Shown piece by piece: positions 23,468 through 34,303 of a stretch of DNA of 64,000 bases. The notes below the pieces were generated by a model. That model saw only the letters and a program-made list of their open reading frames with translations, was not told the origin of the DNA and searched no databases. Numbering within the stretch: position 1 is the first letter of the stretch; each line of letters starts with the position of its first letter. A program made the translations under genes and the position numbers. Origin of the DNA: Clostridia bacterium (lineage in GTDB: Bacteria > Bacillota > Clostridia > Oscillospirales > CAG-382); contig JAFRPL010000007.1 in assembly GCA_017429165.1 (NCBI GenBank), positions 1-64,000 on the forward strand, in the 5' to 3' direction.

Positions 23468-26330
23468 AATGAAAACTTATGACGAGACCGCGCGCACCGT
23501 GTTGGAGCGTGTGGAAGAATTTAACGAAAAGAAAAAAAGAAGAAACAAAACGCTGCGCATCGCCGCGATTTGTCAGATCATTGCAGTTCTGCTTGCGGGC
23601 GCCGTGGTGGCGATGGCTGTCGCGCTGCGCAGCAGTAACGATATCACAGATGAAAGCGGCTTGTCGAGCGTAAGCATAGAAAAGCCTGCGAAGCTGTATT
23701 TCGGCGGCGCGGAATACGTGCAGGCCGAAGAAGCCGCGTTGGAAGCCGGCGACGAGATCGGCAACTATATAGGCGAAGCGCCCGTCTCCGGCGGCAAAAC
23801 CGGTGTGACTGCCGAGCTGTATGCGATCAACGGCGTTTCTCCGGAATTCGCCGTGGCTGCCAAACTGCCGGACGGCGGCTATCTGCTTTGCTGCAACGCC
23901 TCGTACGTCCCCGCAACGCTCGGCGAGCTTGGCAGGGTCCTGGGGTTTGACAGCGGCGGCGCAGAAGGTTTTTCCGCAAAATTCAACGCCGCGTCGGGCG
24001 CCGTGAACGCCGGCGGCGAAGAAAACGCGGATATCGGCGAAGTCACGGGCGAATACGTCCTGGATATCGCCGGAAGACAGGCAAAAATAACCTTTACTTC
24101 CGAAGGCGGCGCAATAGTTACGTTTTTGGGCGCGTGGTATGTATTCGCGCCTGAAAGTGCGGGCACGATCAAGCCTACGGTAGCATATGTTTTCAATCCT
24201 TCGCTTTCCGAGCCTACGCCGCCGTTCACCCTGCCCGAAGGCAGCAGATGGTTTGAAGACAATATGTCAAAAAATATAAATGGACATTACAGGTTTCCGA
24301 TATTCGTCAAAAATGAGGACGGATCTTACACGCGCCAAGCCGACACGATACTTGCGGAATACGCAAAGACGCTCGAATCAGAAGGCTTTGCAATTTGGAA
24401 ACTGAAAAACGAGTTCATAGCGTACCGGAACGACTGCTGTGTGACAGTATCAAAAAACTACAATCACTCGGCTATTCTTAAGTATTACGCCGCGACGCCA
24501 GGCAATACTCACGACGTAAAAGAAGCGGAACGCGCAGCTTCGGTCATACGGGAGTTTTATACGGACAAAAACGGAAAAACGTCGGTCCCCCGCTTTTTGC
24601 CGATAGATATCACTCCCGAGGGCTGCTGCGAAGCGACCGGCGGCAGACTTTACTATATGCCGGTCATATACGACGCGGATCAGGATTACGTCGACAGCAC
24701 ATGGTCGGATCTCAGAGCCGCGGATCCCGACGAAGCCGGGGTGACTTACGCTGCGCCTTTCCAAAACGCGTGGGCGTCGCATGGAGTGTTTTTCGTAGCT
24801 CCGGATCACGCGCATGCTCTTGATCTTATGTCTTTCGCCGTTGCCGATATCGATGCCGACGGGACAGACGAATTCTTTTCGCTTCATGTCACCGATGCGC
24901 CTACCGGCATGCCGCATTATGCGGTCGCTTCATACGAAAACGATACGCTGGAACAGTTCTGCCAGCTGCTCATCTACCCTAACTTTCGCTTTGTTAAATC
25001 GGATGACCGTCTTCTTTTGGAAAGCGTCATCAAGGCTGCGGACGGGACCGAAAGCCGTGTCGAATGTGAGCTTTACACCGACGAATACGGCGTTATGACG
25101 CTGCGCGACAGCGAGGGCGGAAAGATCTATACCCGGTCGCTCACGCTCCGCCAGTTCAGTTGGAGCAGCTGGATCGAGCGGCGCCCCGGCGGATACGTGT
25201 GGTATCCGGCAGGAATATCGGGCTGGAGCGACCGAATGGCGTATTACACGGGGATGGAATCATGCAGTACCACGTCGCAGATGACCGACGATATCACGGC
25301 GCTCATAGACGAACGCTTCGGCTTATACGACGGCGCCGCGTACACCATGGTGACGCCGGCGTGGATAAGCGAAATATACGGCGCGACGATATACGAACGC
25401 ACCCGCGAAAACAGCGTGGAATGCTTTTTGGCGACAGGAAGCGGGATATACCCCTTCGGCGCCGATCTGCCGTATTTTTCACCGAGGAATATATACCCGT
25501 GCGACTTTGACAACGACGGGAACCTTGAACTTTTGTATTACGCGTGCTGCGGCGCGGACGGCGGCGGCTGGCGCATTGGCGTGTTCGATATGGACGATAT
25601 GACCGATACAGTCGTCATCGAAAGCGATTCCGGCGGCGCTGAAAGCAGTCTTAAACGCATTAACGGCGAGTATTATCTGATGCACCGCATTATAACAGAC
25701 GAAGAGCCCGATAGCTTCACGTTCGCTCTTACGGGCAGGTTCAGCGCCGAAGAAGGCGCGCCCGGCGGCGTGACTTATGAAGCTATCGAAAACGCGCCGA
25801 TCTTCATATATGTGCACACGGGCCTTTTCGATCCCGACTCCGCGCAAGGCAAAAAGTTCAGCACTTTTGAACAGATCTACGAAAAGTGCGCCGAATTCGT
25901 CAAGGCAAACGCTTCGAACGGAGCTTACGTATGCGTATACAACGACTCTTACGTTATGGGGCGCGTGACCGGTCTGCCGGTTGACGGGACGTTTGTCGCC
26001 GACGTGAACAAGGTTTGGTACAACGCCATAGTCATAGAACCGGGGAAAGCCACAGACGAAGACGTTCTGAAGCTCGCCTGCGCCGCCGCGCTCGAAGGAG
26101 CCGACCAATACTGTATGTACGACAGGTTATACAGAGAGGAGTCAGGCCGCGAACCCGACAAGCACATCTATTACGCCGAAGAGTACGCGACGTATTCAGG
26201 CAAAGCGGCGGAAGCGCCGTTCGACTATACGATAATAGATTTCGGCGGCGAAAGGCTTAAAGTTTACTCCTCCGCCGACGAAAACGCCGATATCACGGCG
26301 TATCTCGCCGAAAAATATCCCGTAAAATAA
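23454..26330 (+). CDS. Large membrane-anchored putative anti-sigma/sensor protein, module 2
   Basis: This 958-residue protein has the same plan as its two paralogues: a cytoplasmic head (KTYDETARTVLERVEEFNEK), one membrane helix at about 38-60, and an ectodomain of about 890 residues. The ectodomain includes two Asp-rich loops of the FG-GAP/calcium type, DIDADGTDEF near 460 and DFDNDGNLEL near 685. Such loops are typical of extracellular beta-propeller or cell-surface domains. The rest is beta-rich with several Cys. The first residues repeat themselves (MKTYE, MKTYD), so ATG 23469 is an alternative start. It overlaps the sigma gene by 14 nt. It has no typical zinc anti-sigma domain. Confidence 0.75.
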   Translation: MKTYEMKTYDETARTVLERVEEFNEKKKRRNKTLRIAAICQIIAVLLAGAVVAMAVALRSSNDITDESGLSSVSIEKPAKLYFGGAEYVQAEEAALEAGDEIGNYIGEAPVSGGKTGVTAELYAINGVSPEFAVAAKLPDGGYLLCCNASYVPATLGELGRVLGFDSGGAEGFSAKFNAASGAVNAGGEENADIGEVTGEYVLDIAGRQAKITFTSEGGAIVTFLGAWYVFAPESAGTIKPTVAYVFNPSLSEPTPPFTLPEGSRWFEDNMSKNINGHYRFPIFVKNEDGSYTRQADTILAEYAKTLESEGFAIWKLKNEFIAYRNDCCVTVSKNYNHSAILKYYAATPGNTHDVKEAERAASVIREFYTDKNGKTSVPRFLPIDITPEGCCEATGGRLYYMPVIYDADQDYVDSTWSDLRAADPDEAGVTYAAPFQNAWASHGVFFVAPDHAHALDLMSFAVADIDADGTDEFFSLHVTDAPTGMPHYAVASYENDTLEQFCQLLIYPNFRFVKSDDRLLLESVIKAADGTESRVECELYTDEYGVMTLRDSEGGKIYTRSLTLRQFSWSSWIERRPGGYVWYPAGISGWSDRMAYYTGMESCSTTSQMTDDITALIDERFGLYDGAAYTMVTPAWISEIYGATIYERTRENSVECFLATGSGIYPFGADLPYFSPRNIYPCDFDNDGNLELLYYACCGADGGGWRIGVFDMDDMTDTVVIESDSGGAESSLKRINGEYYLMHRIITDEEPDSFTFALTGRFSAEEGAPGGVTYEAIENAPIFIYVHTGLFDPDSAQGKKFSTFEQIYEKCAEFVKANASNGAYVCVYNDSYVMGRVTGLPVDGTFVADVNKVWYNAIVIEPGKATDEDVLKLACAAALEGADQYCMYDRLYREESGREPDKHIYYAEEYATYSGKAAEAPFDYTIIDFGGERLKVYSSADENADITAYLAEKYPVK

Positions 26331-26348
26331 AAGCGTGCAAAGAATATG

Positions 26349-26386
26349 CGCCGCGGCTCGCACAAGGGCCGCGGCGTTGTATTTTG
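26349..26386 (+). terminator. Terminator between modules 2 and 3
   Basis: The stem CGCCGCGGC/GCCGCGGCG with a 10-nt loop is followed by TTGTATTTT. Confidence 0.65.
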
Positions 26387-26402
26387 CGCCTTGAAACCGC
26401 AG

Positions 26403-26432
26403 TTGACTTTGCGGCGCGAATTGTGATAGAAT
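26403..26432 (+). promoter_or_regulatory. Sigma-A type promoter, module 3
   Basis: TTGACT (26403-26408) and TAGAAT (26427-26432) are 18 bp apart, in the same relative position as the sigma-A promoter of module 2. Confidence 0.6.
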
Positions 26433-26458
26433 AAACAAAAGATTTTTCTCTTTTTCGT

Positions 26459-26496
26459 GTGAGTTTTTACAAGCGCGCGACGTCTAAAGGGTGAAA
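26459..26496 (+). promoter_or_regulatory. ECF-type promoter block, module 3
   Basis: Third copy of the 38-bp block: GTGAGTTTTT, 9 variable bases, CGACGTCTAA, AGGGTGAAA. Start-to-start spacing inside the block equals that of the other two copies. Confidence 0.72.
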
Positions 26497-26530
26497 CACC
26501 GAAACGTTTCGCGTGAAAGGAGCAGGCACT

Positions 26531-27091
26531 ATGGATAACGGCGCGGGTAGCTACCGCCGTTTCCGCGAAGACGGCGACGCCGAAGGGATGGCGGAACTCG
26601 TAAGGGAATACAGGGACGGACTTATTCTGTATCTCGATACGTTCGTGCGCGATATCCCCGCGGCGGAAGAGCTGGCGGAAGACGTTTTTGTGCTTTTGGC
26701 GGTAAAAAAGCCGGTTTACAAAGCCAAAAGCTCTTTTAAGACCTGGCTTTACGCCATTGGCAGAAATACAGCTCTGGATCATTTGCGCAAGGCGCGCCGG
26801 CGCGGTGAGATCCCGCTTGAAAACTGCGGCGAATTGCACGCCGACGGCGAAACGCTGGAAGAAAGCTTTATACGCGAGGAGCGGCGCATAGCCGTTCACC
26901 GCGCGATGAGGTCGCTTCCGGCGGATCAGCGGCAGATAATATGGCTTATGTATTTTGAAAAACTGACCGCATCCGACGCCGCGCGTATAATGAAAAGGTC
27001 GCCGCACGCCGCGGAAACGCTGGCTTACCGGGCGCGAAAAGCGCTAAAGCAAAAACTTACGGAGGAAGGATTTGAATATGAAGACCTATGA
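26531..27091 (+). CDS. ECF sigma factor, module 3
   Basis: The third 186-residue paralogue. Region 2 has AEELAEDVFVLLAVKKPVYK and FKTWLYAIGRNTALDHLRK. Region 4 has QRQIIWLMYFEKLTASDAARIMK. It begins MDNGA with SYRRFREDGDAEG, as in modules 1 and 2. ATG 26531 has AAGGAG upstream. The gene overlaps the next by 14 nt. The near-identical N-terminus and identical length argue for recent duplication of the sigma gene. Confidence 0.9.
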   Translation: MDNGAGSYRRFREDGDAEGMAELVREYRDGLILYLDTFVRDIPAAEELAEDVFVLLAVKKPVYKAKSSFKTWLYAIGRNTALDHLRKARRRGEIPLENCGELHADGETLEESFIREERRIAVHRAMRSLPADQRQIIWLMYFEKLTASDAARIMKRSPHAAETLAYRARKALKQKLTEEGFEYEDL

Positions 27092-27860
27092 GGAGACCAC
27101 GCGTTCGATACTGGAACGCGCGGAAACGGAAAAAGCGCAATTAAGAAAAAAGAACCGCGTAATACGCACGGTCGCGGCTTTTGCAAGCGTGGCGATAATC
27201 GCGGCGGCGTCGGTATTCGGGATCAGAGCGTTTATGAAATCGGCGCCGCATTATACGACAGATTACAAAGCGGAATACAAGGATAGTTTTAAGGTTTCAT
27301 GGGCGGAAGCTCCCGGAACGATAGACGAATGTATTGAAAGAGCGCAGATCGTGGCGGAAATAAAGATACTCGGTCTGGCGACTGTTTACACACCCGTTCT
27401 TGACACATCCGATCGAGGAGAACTCAAATTTCTGCCCGAAAGCATATACGTGGGCGAGATCGTAAAAGAATTCAAAAACGAAACGAAACAAGACGAATAC
27501 GTCTACATTCTGAGGTTCGGCTCGCCCGAAGCGTCCGCGACCGGCTCGCACGTACTCATGCCCGGCGAAAGGATGGTAATGTTCCTCAAACAGACCGATT
27601 ATGATAGACCCGTTGACGAATATCCTATCTATTACAACTCATTCAGCTGCCCTTTCCAGGAGCTCTATATTTACGAATACGACGGCAAAGAATACGCGGT
27701 CCCTTACACGATGCAGAATTTTATGCCGCGCAATATGGCAACGGTTTCCGCCGATATAGCTTCGGAGATCAACAGTATATCCGGTCTTTACCGTTGGTAC
27801 GATGACGTTTATGAATATGACGCGGTCAAAAGTTATATAACAGACGCCGTCAATAAATGA
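27078..27860 (+). CDS. Membrane-anchored putative anti-sigma factor, module 3
   Basis: This 260-residue protein shares the cytoplasmic head (KTYEETTRSILERAETEK) with the two earlier module proteins. It has one membrane helix at about 37-57 and an ectodomain of about 200 residues. The ectodomain shows no sequence resemblance to the other two, with segments such as SWAEAPGTIDECIERAQ and FGSPEASATGSHVLMPGERM. Start ATG 27078 lies 14 nt inside the sigma gene with GGAGGAAGG upstream. A strong terminator follows at 27876. Confidence 0.75.
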   Translation: MKTYEETTRSILERAETEKAQLRKKNRVIRTVAAFASVAIIAAASVFGIRAFMKSAPHYTTDYKAEYKDSFKVSWAEAPGTIDECIERAQIVAEIKILGLATVYTPVLDTSDRGELKFLPESIYVGEIVKEFKNETKQDEYVYILRFGSPEASATGSHVLMPGERMVMFLKQTDYDRPVDEYPIYYNSFSCPFQELYIYEYDGKEYAVPYTMQNFMPRNMATVSADIASEINSISGLYRWYDDVYEYDAVKSYITDAVNK

Positions 27861-27875
27861 AAAGCAATATCAAAA

Positions 27876-27907
27876 CCGCGTCCGGCAAGACCGGACGCGG
27901 CTCTTTT
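27876..27907 (+). terminator. Terminator ending the sigma array
   Basis: A perfect 10-bp stem CCGCGTCCGG/CCGGACGCGG with a CAAGA loop is followed by CTCTTTT. Because dusB ends on the other strand at 27921, it probably serves both converging units. Confidence 0.88.
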
Positions 27908-27920
27908 ATTCTATTCGGTC

Positions 27921-28874
27921 TTACTGAAAAAACACCCGTTTGATGAGCTCGCGGAATTCTTCGTAAGAAGACGCCGAGTTGACTTCCCTGCGGACGGAAG
28001 CGGAAGAGGGCATCCCTTTGGTGTACCACGCCACGTGCTTGCGCATGGTGAGCAGATATTCTTCGCGTGCGAAACCGCGCGCCGTTTCGAGCTGTTCGAG
28101 CAGCATTTCGCCGATACTGCGTTTTGAGGGCGGCGTGTACGGCGTTTTTTCGAACGCCGCTTTAATTTCTGCAAAGACGTACGGCCTGCCCAGGGCGCCG
28201 CGTCCTATCATTATACCGTCGCAGCCGGTCTGTTCGAGCACAGACACGGCGTCGGCGGCGCAGGCGATATCGCCGTTGGCTATCACGGGTATCCTGACGC
28301 GGCGTTTCACAGCCGCCATGACCTCCCTGTCGGCGCGTCCAGAATACATCATTTCGCGCGTTCTGCCGTGGATTGCGACCGCGTCGGCGCCGCCGGATTC
28401 GCAGTACGCAGCGACTTCATCCGCGTTGATATGCCCGGAATCGAACCCGGCGCGTATCTTGACCGTCACCGGCACGGGAACGGATCTGCGCACGGCGCGG
28501 ACGAGCTTTTCACATTCCGCAGGCGTTTTCATAAGCGCCGAGCCGTCGCCGCAGGCGACCACTTTACGCACCGGACACCCCATATTGATATCGAAAAAAT
28601 CGGGCGAGTATTTCATAAGCTTATACGCGGCGCGCGCCAAAAAATCCGGATCGCTTCCGAATATCTGTATGCCCGCGGGGCGGATATCGCGCTCAAGCGA
28701 CGCAAGCTGATCGGTCTTTCTGTCGCCGTAGCACACGCCCTTGGCCGATATCATTTCGGTCGTGACGCATTCGGCGCCGCATTCGGCGCACACGCGCCGG
28801 AACGCGCGGTCGGTCACGCCGGCCATGGGAGCCAGGAATATTCCGTTTTTTATCTCTAAATCACGTATCTTCAT
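27921..28874 (-). CDS. dusB: tRNA-dihydrouridine synthase B
   Basis: This 317-residue FMN enzyme should reduce uridines in the tRNA D-loop. The N-terminal barrel begins with FLAPMAGVTDRAFRRV. The catalytic Cys is in DINMGCPVRKVVACGDGSALM near residue 98. VAIHGRTR, VIANGDI and the FMN-phosphate-binding MIGRGALGRPYVF follow in order. It starts one base after the recG stop, in the same operon as recG, a YhaN-like ATPase and an SbcD-like phosphoesterase. Confidence 0.94.
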   Translation of the reverse strand: MKIRDLEIKNGIFLAPMAGVTDRAFRRVCAECGAECVTTEMISAKGVCYGDRKTDQLASLERDIRPAGIQIFGSDPDFLARAAYKLMKYSPDFFDINMGCPVRKVVACGDGSALMKTPAECEKLVRAVRRSVPVPVTVKIRAGFDSGHINADEVAAYCESGGADAVAIHGRTREMMYSGRADREVMAAVKRRVRIPVIANGDIACAADAVSVLEQTGCDGIMIGRGALGRPYVFAEIKAAFEKTPYTPPSKRSIGEMLLEQLETARGFAREEYLLTMRKHVAWYTKGMPSSASVRREVNSASSYEEFRELIKRVFFQ

Positions 28875-30923
<2,049 letters not shown>

Positions 30924-30924
30924 T

Positions 30925-33132
30925 TCACTTCAGCTCCAGTTTTTTTACGTTCTGCGAAAGCGCCGAAAGCGCTATGCTTTCGCGCTCGTGGCAGGTCATT
31001 ATGAATATCTGCGAATTATCCGCGCATTTTGCGATCTCGCGCAGCATATACGCCAGCCGCACGTCGTCGAGCCGCGAAAACACGTCGTCGAGCACTAAAA
31101 ACGGCTTCGCGCGCGAATAGAGCAGATCTACCAGCGCCAGCCGCAGACACATATACGCCGTGTCGCGCGCGCCGGCGGAAAGATAATCCGCTTCTTTTTC
31201 GCCCCCGGATACGGAGACCGACATAGAAAGATCGTTGGAAATGGTTATTTCGTCGTATTTACCGCCGGTGGCGGGAGCGAAATAGCCGGAAGCGATCTGT
31301 GCCAGCTTGGGCGAAACGGTGGAGCGCATATATTCGCGCGATTCGTCCAGCACTTCGAGCGCCACGCCAAGCGACGCGTATTTGCGCTCGAGTTCGTCCA
31401 GCCGGTTCCTGACCGCTTCGCGCTTGCCGTAAAGCACCGAAGGCGAAGGCGAGCGGGCTTCCAGCGATGCGCGCTGTTTTTCGAGCTCCAGCTCCTGAGT
31501 GCGCAGTCCGGCGGAGGCGGAAGTATAGAATTCATATTCGCGCATCACCGCGGCGGAATCGCGCTTGGGCTCGTAAGCGTCGGCGGCAAGCGATTTGAGT
31601 TCTTCCAGATCCACGTTTGCAAGCTGCTCTTCGAGCTGCTTGCCCAGCGATATTTTTTCGGCTTTGAGCTTGCCCGCTTCTATGGAATTGTCGAGCATAC
31701 GGCGCAGAAGTTCGTCGTATTCGCCCTGCGAATCGGACATATAGCTTTCTATGCGCTCGCCGATGGAGCGTTTCAGCTCCGCCGAACGTGTGCGGGCGGA
31801 TTCGCATTCCTGTTCCGTGGACTTGAGTTTTTTGCGCTGCTCTTCGGCGCGCACTTTGATGAGCGGCTGTTCTTCGAGCGCTTTTTCGAGCTCGGCTTTG
31901 GCGGTGAAGCCGTATTTTTTGACGTCGCGCGGTTTACCCAAAACGAAGACGCCGAACAGCGCGGCAAACAGCGCCGCTCCGCCCGCGCAGGCGAACACGG
32001 GTATGCCCGCGCCAGACGTGAAATACAGCGTCGCGGCGCCCGCTATGCACGCGATGCACAGAGCCAGGAACAGATATCCCAGCGCAGAACGGAGCTTGAG
32101 CGACGACTTTATCTTTGCGGTATCGGCGCTGCCGAACGGATCGGATCCTTCTATGGAATCGAGCCGGCTTTTTTCTGCGCTTGCCGCGTCGGAAAGCTCC
32201 GATACGCGCTTTTCGGCGAGCGCGAGTTCGGAATTGTCGTTTATAAGCGAGCGCACCAGCTCGGTATCGGGGATATTGTCGCCGCTGAACTGCTTTACGC
32301 ATTCCTCGTAACGCGCCTGCGCGTCTTTGTCGGCGCGGGCGAGCGAAAGCAGCGACGCCAGCTTTTGCTTGGCTTCGTATTTGCGCAGGTTTTCTTTTTC
32401 TTTTTCCAGCGCGTCGAGCTTGGTGCGGTTGAACGCTATCTTCTGCTTTTTTTCGCCCAGCGAAACGAGCACCGTGTCGAGTTCGTTCTTTATGCTCACC
32501 GAAGACGCCAGCTTTTCGTCGTAGGACGCAAGTTCGTTTTCGAGCGTGGGGATCATGCCGCGCTTCTGATTGTTCTTGAGCGAAGCGCGCAGTTCCTTGA
32601 GCCGCTTGACCGCGCGTTCGGTATTGGTCTTTTCGTCGGCGGAAAATATTATGTTCTGGACCTGTTCGGCGAGCGCGTCGTCGCCGTTTTTGCTCTGGTA
32701 AAGCTGCCTGAAGAACAGCACCTTTGAAAAAGTCTCTTCACCCACGCCGAAAAAGACTTCGCCGGGAACGAGACCGGTGAAAACGCTCTTGCGCGTGTAG
32801 GCGTCGTAGATATCGAGCGTCTCTTTGGCGGCGGACTGGTAGCGCTCTATGCGAAACCTTCCTTCGGGCGTGGAAAGCGTTATGCCGCCGCCCGCGCGCG
32901 AGCCGTCCCAGGGCATATAGAGCGATCTTTCGTTTTCGGCGAGCGCCTGTCTGCGCTGACCGCCGAACCCGTAGAAAATGAATTTGATGAACGCCGCGAC
33001 GGTGGATTTGCCCGATTCGTTCGGCGCGGTGATGACATTGATCCCGCCCGAAGGTATGAGCGTGAGGTTCTTTACGCCGCCGAATGCGGAAATGTCTATG
33101 CGTTCTATCATTATTCTGTCAATCGTCGTCAT
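30925..33132 (-). CDS. YhaN-like SMC-family ATPase with internal membrane hairpin
   Basis: This 735-residue protein is a Rad50/SbcC-related ATPase. The Walker A motif APNESGKSTVAAF lies near residues 36-48. Long coiled coils run from about 200-300 and 400-560. The distal LSAGARDTAYMCLRL is the ABC signature and FLVLDDVFSRLDD is Walker B. Two membrane helices near 335-385 interrupt the coiled coil, as in YhaN-type proteins. The partner phosphoesterase is encoded just upstream, so the pair probably acts on DNA ends. I prefer ATG 33132 because GGAGG lies 7 nt ahead, although it overlaps the upstream gene by 14 nt; ATG 33111 is the alternative. Confidence 0.88.
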   Translation of the reverse strand: MTTIDRIMIERIDISAFGGVKNLTLIPSGGINVITAPNESGKSTVAAFIKFIFYGFGGQRRQALAENERSLYMPWDGSRAGGGITLSTPEGRFRIERYQSAAKETLDIYDAYTRKSVFTGLVPGEVFFGVGEETFSKVLFFRQLYQSKNGDDALAEQVQNIIFSADEKTNTERAVKRLKELRASLKNNQKRGMIPTLENELASYDEKLASSVSIKNELDTVLVSLGEKKQKIAFNRTKLDALEKEKENLRKYEAKQKLASLLSLARADKDAQARYEECVKQFSGDNIPDTELVRSLINDNSELALAEKRVSELSDAASAEKSRLDSIEGSDPFGSADTAKIKSSLKLRSALGYLFLALCIACIAGAATLYFTSGAGIPVFACAGGAALFAALFGVFVLGKPRDVKKYGFTAKAELEKALEEQPLIKVRAEEQRKKLKSTEQECESARTRSAELKRSIGERIESYMSDSQGEYDELLRRMLDNSIEAGKLKAEKISLGKQLEEQLANVDLEELKSLAADAYEPKRDSAAVMREYEFYTSASAGLRTQELELEKQRASLEARSPSPSVLYGKREAVRNRLDELERKYASLGVALEVLDESREYMRSTVSPKLAQIASGYFAPATGGKYDEITISNDLSMSVSVSGGEKEADYLSAGARDTAYMCLRLALVDLLYSRAKPFLVLDDVFSRLDDVRLAYMLREIAKCADNSQIFIMTCHERESIALSALSQNVKKLELK

Positions 33133-34258
33133 AGTCCGCCTCCGTATCCGAAATATCGCGGTCGTACAGCGCCGCTATCCCGTATTTCAGCGCGCCGAGC
33201 AGCGTTTCGTATTCCTCGCTTGCGGGATCGGCTTTGGAGATGCGTTCGAGCATCCTGCCGTAGAACACGCCCTTGAGCGTGGTGTCTTTTTCGAGCGAAG
33301 TGAAATCGATATCCGGCACCGTGCGGTCGATAAGTTCGATCTTGCACGGATATTCGTAGCCCTTGCCTATTTCCGAAGCGCGTATGATATACGGCTCCGG
33401 CACGGTCCCGGTGACGTGCAGGCGCAATATCGTATCGTTGCCGTAGGGACGCGCCTTTGAGCGGATAATATCTATCGCCTGCTGTTTGGTGGCGGCGCCG
33501 CTTATGTCCACCGCCGAGGTCTCGTAACGGCGCTTGGAAAAACGGCAGAATTTGAGATCGGCGACCCCTTTGTCCAGCGTGCCGAGCAGCGCGCCGTGAT
33601 AACCCGGCTCGTCGAAGCTGCGGCCTTCCAGGCACCCGGGATAAGCATAATATGTGTTCCCTTCCCTGAGCACTCCGCTCGGCGCGTGGATATGCCCCAG
33701 CGCGATATAATCGAAACCGCTCAGCGCTATTTCGTTCTTTGTCACCGGTCCGTATTTGGAAAGCGGCGAAGAGGTGTCGCCGTGGCAGACGAGTATGTTT
33801 ATCTTGTCCGGTTCGAGCGTGCCGTAGCCGACCACCGGGCTGGACATATAAGAAGGCGAACCGAATCCCACGCCGTAAACGTTGACGCCCAGCTCGGGGA
33901 TAGAGACCTTTTCCTTGGTCGGCCCGAAGATGTGCACGTTTTCGGGGAACGGCACGGTACGGTAGGGCGAAACTTCGTTGTACGGATCGTGATTGCCGGG
34001 CGATATGAAAAACCGGCAAGCGGGGAAAGCGCCGAGTTCGCTCACCAGGAGTTCGGCGGTGTCGCGCGTGACGTATTCGCTGTCGAACAGGTCGCCCGAA
34101 ATAAAGAACAGCTGAGTCTGCTGCTGCTTCGCTATCATGAGCGCCGAGGTGAACGCCGAACGCAGCTCTATGCGCCGCTGCTCGGCTTTGGAAGGCGAAA
34201 CGAGCGAAAAAGGCGAATCCAAGTGGAGATCCGCGCAATGGAATATCCTTACTGCCAA
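33119..34258 (-). CDS. Metallophosphoesterase, SbcD/Mre11-like (YhaO-type), TTG start
   Basis: This 379-residue calcineurin-like enzyme has every metal motif: CADLHLD near 8, SGDLFDSEY near 58, GNHDPYN near 95, CHGD near 160 and LGHIHAP near 195. These are the DNA-exonuclease partners of Rad50/SbcC-like ATPases, and here that partner lies immediately downstream. There is no ATG at the N-terminus. TTG 34258 has AGGTG 7 nt ahead and is favoured over TTG 34264, where the spacing would be too short. A sigma-A type promoter lies at 34304-34332. Confidence 0.88.
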   Translation of the reverse strand: MAVRIFHCADLHLDSPFSLVSPSKAEQRRIELRSAFTSALMIAKQQQTQLFFISGDLFDSEYVTRDTAELLVSELGAFPACRFFISPGNHDPYNEVSPYRTVPFPENVHIFGPTKEKVSIPELGVNVYGVGFGSPSYMSSPVVGYGTLEPDKINILVCHGDTSSPLSKYGPVTKNEIALSGFDYIALGHIHAPSGVLREGNTYYAYPGCLEGRSFDEPGYHGALLGTLDKGVADLKFCRFSKRRYETSAVDISGAATKQQAIDIIRSKARPYGNDTILRLHVTGTVPEPYIIRASEIGKGYEYPCKIELIDRTVPDIDFTSLEKDTTLKGVFYGRMLERISKADPASEEYETLLGALKYGIAALYDRDISDTEADYDDD

Positions 34259-34303
34259 GTTCAAACACCTGCTTTCTGCATAGATATATATTTTATCAAG
34301 TAT

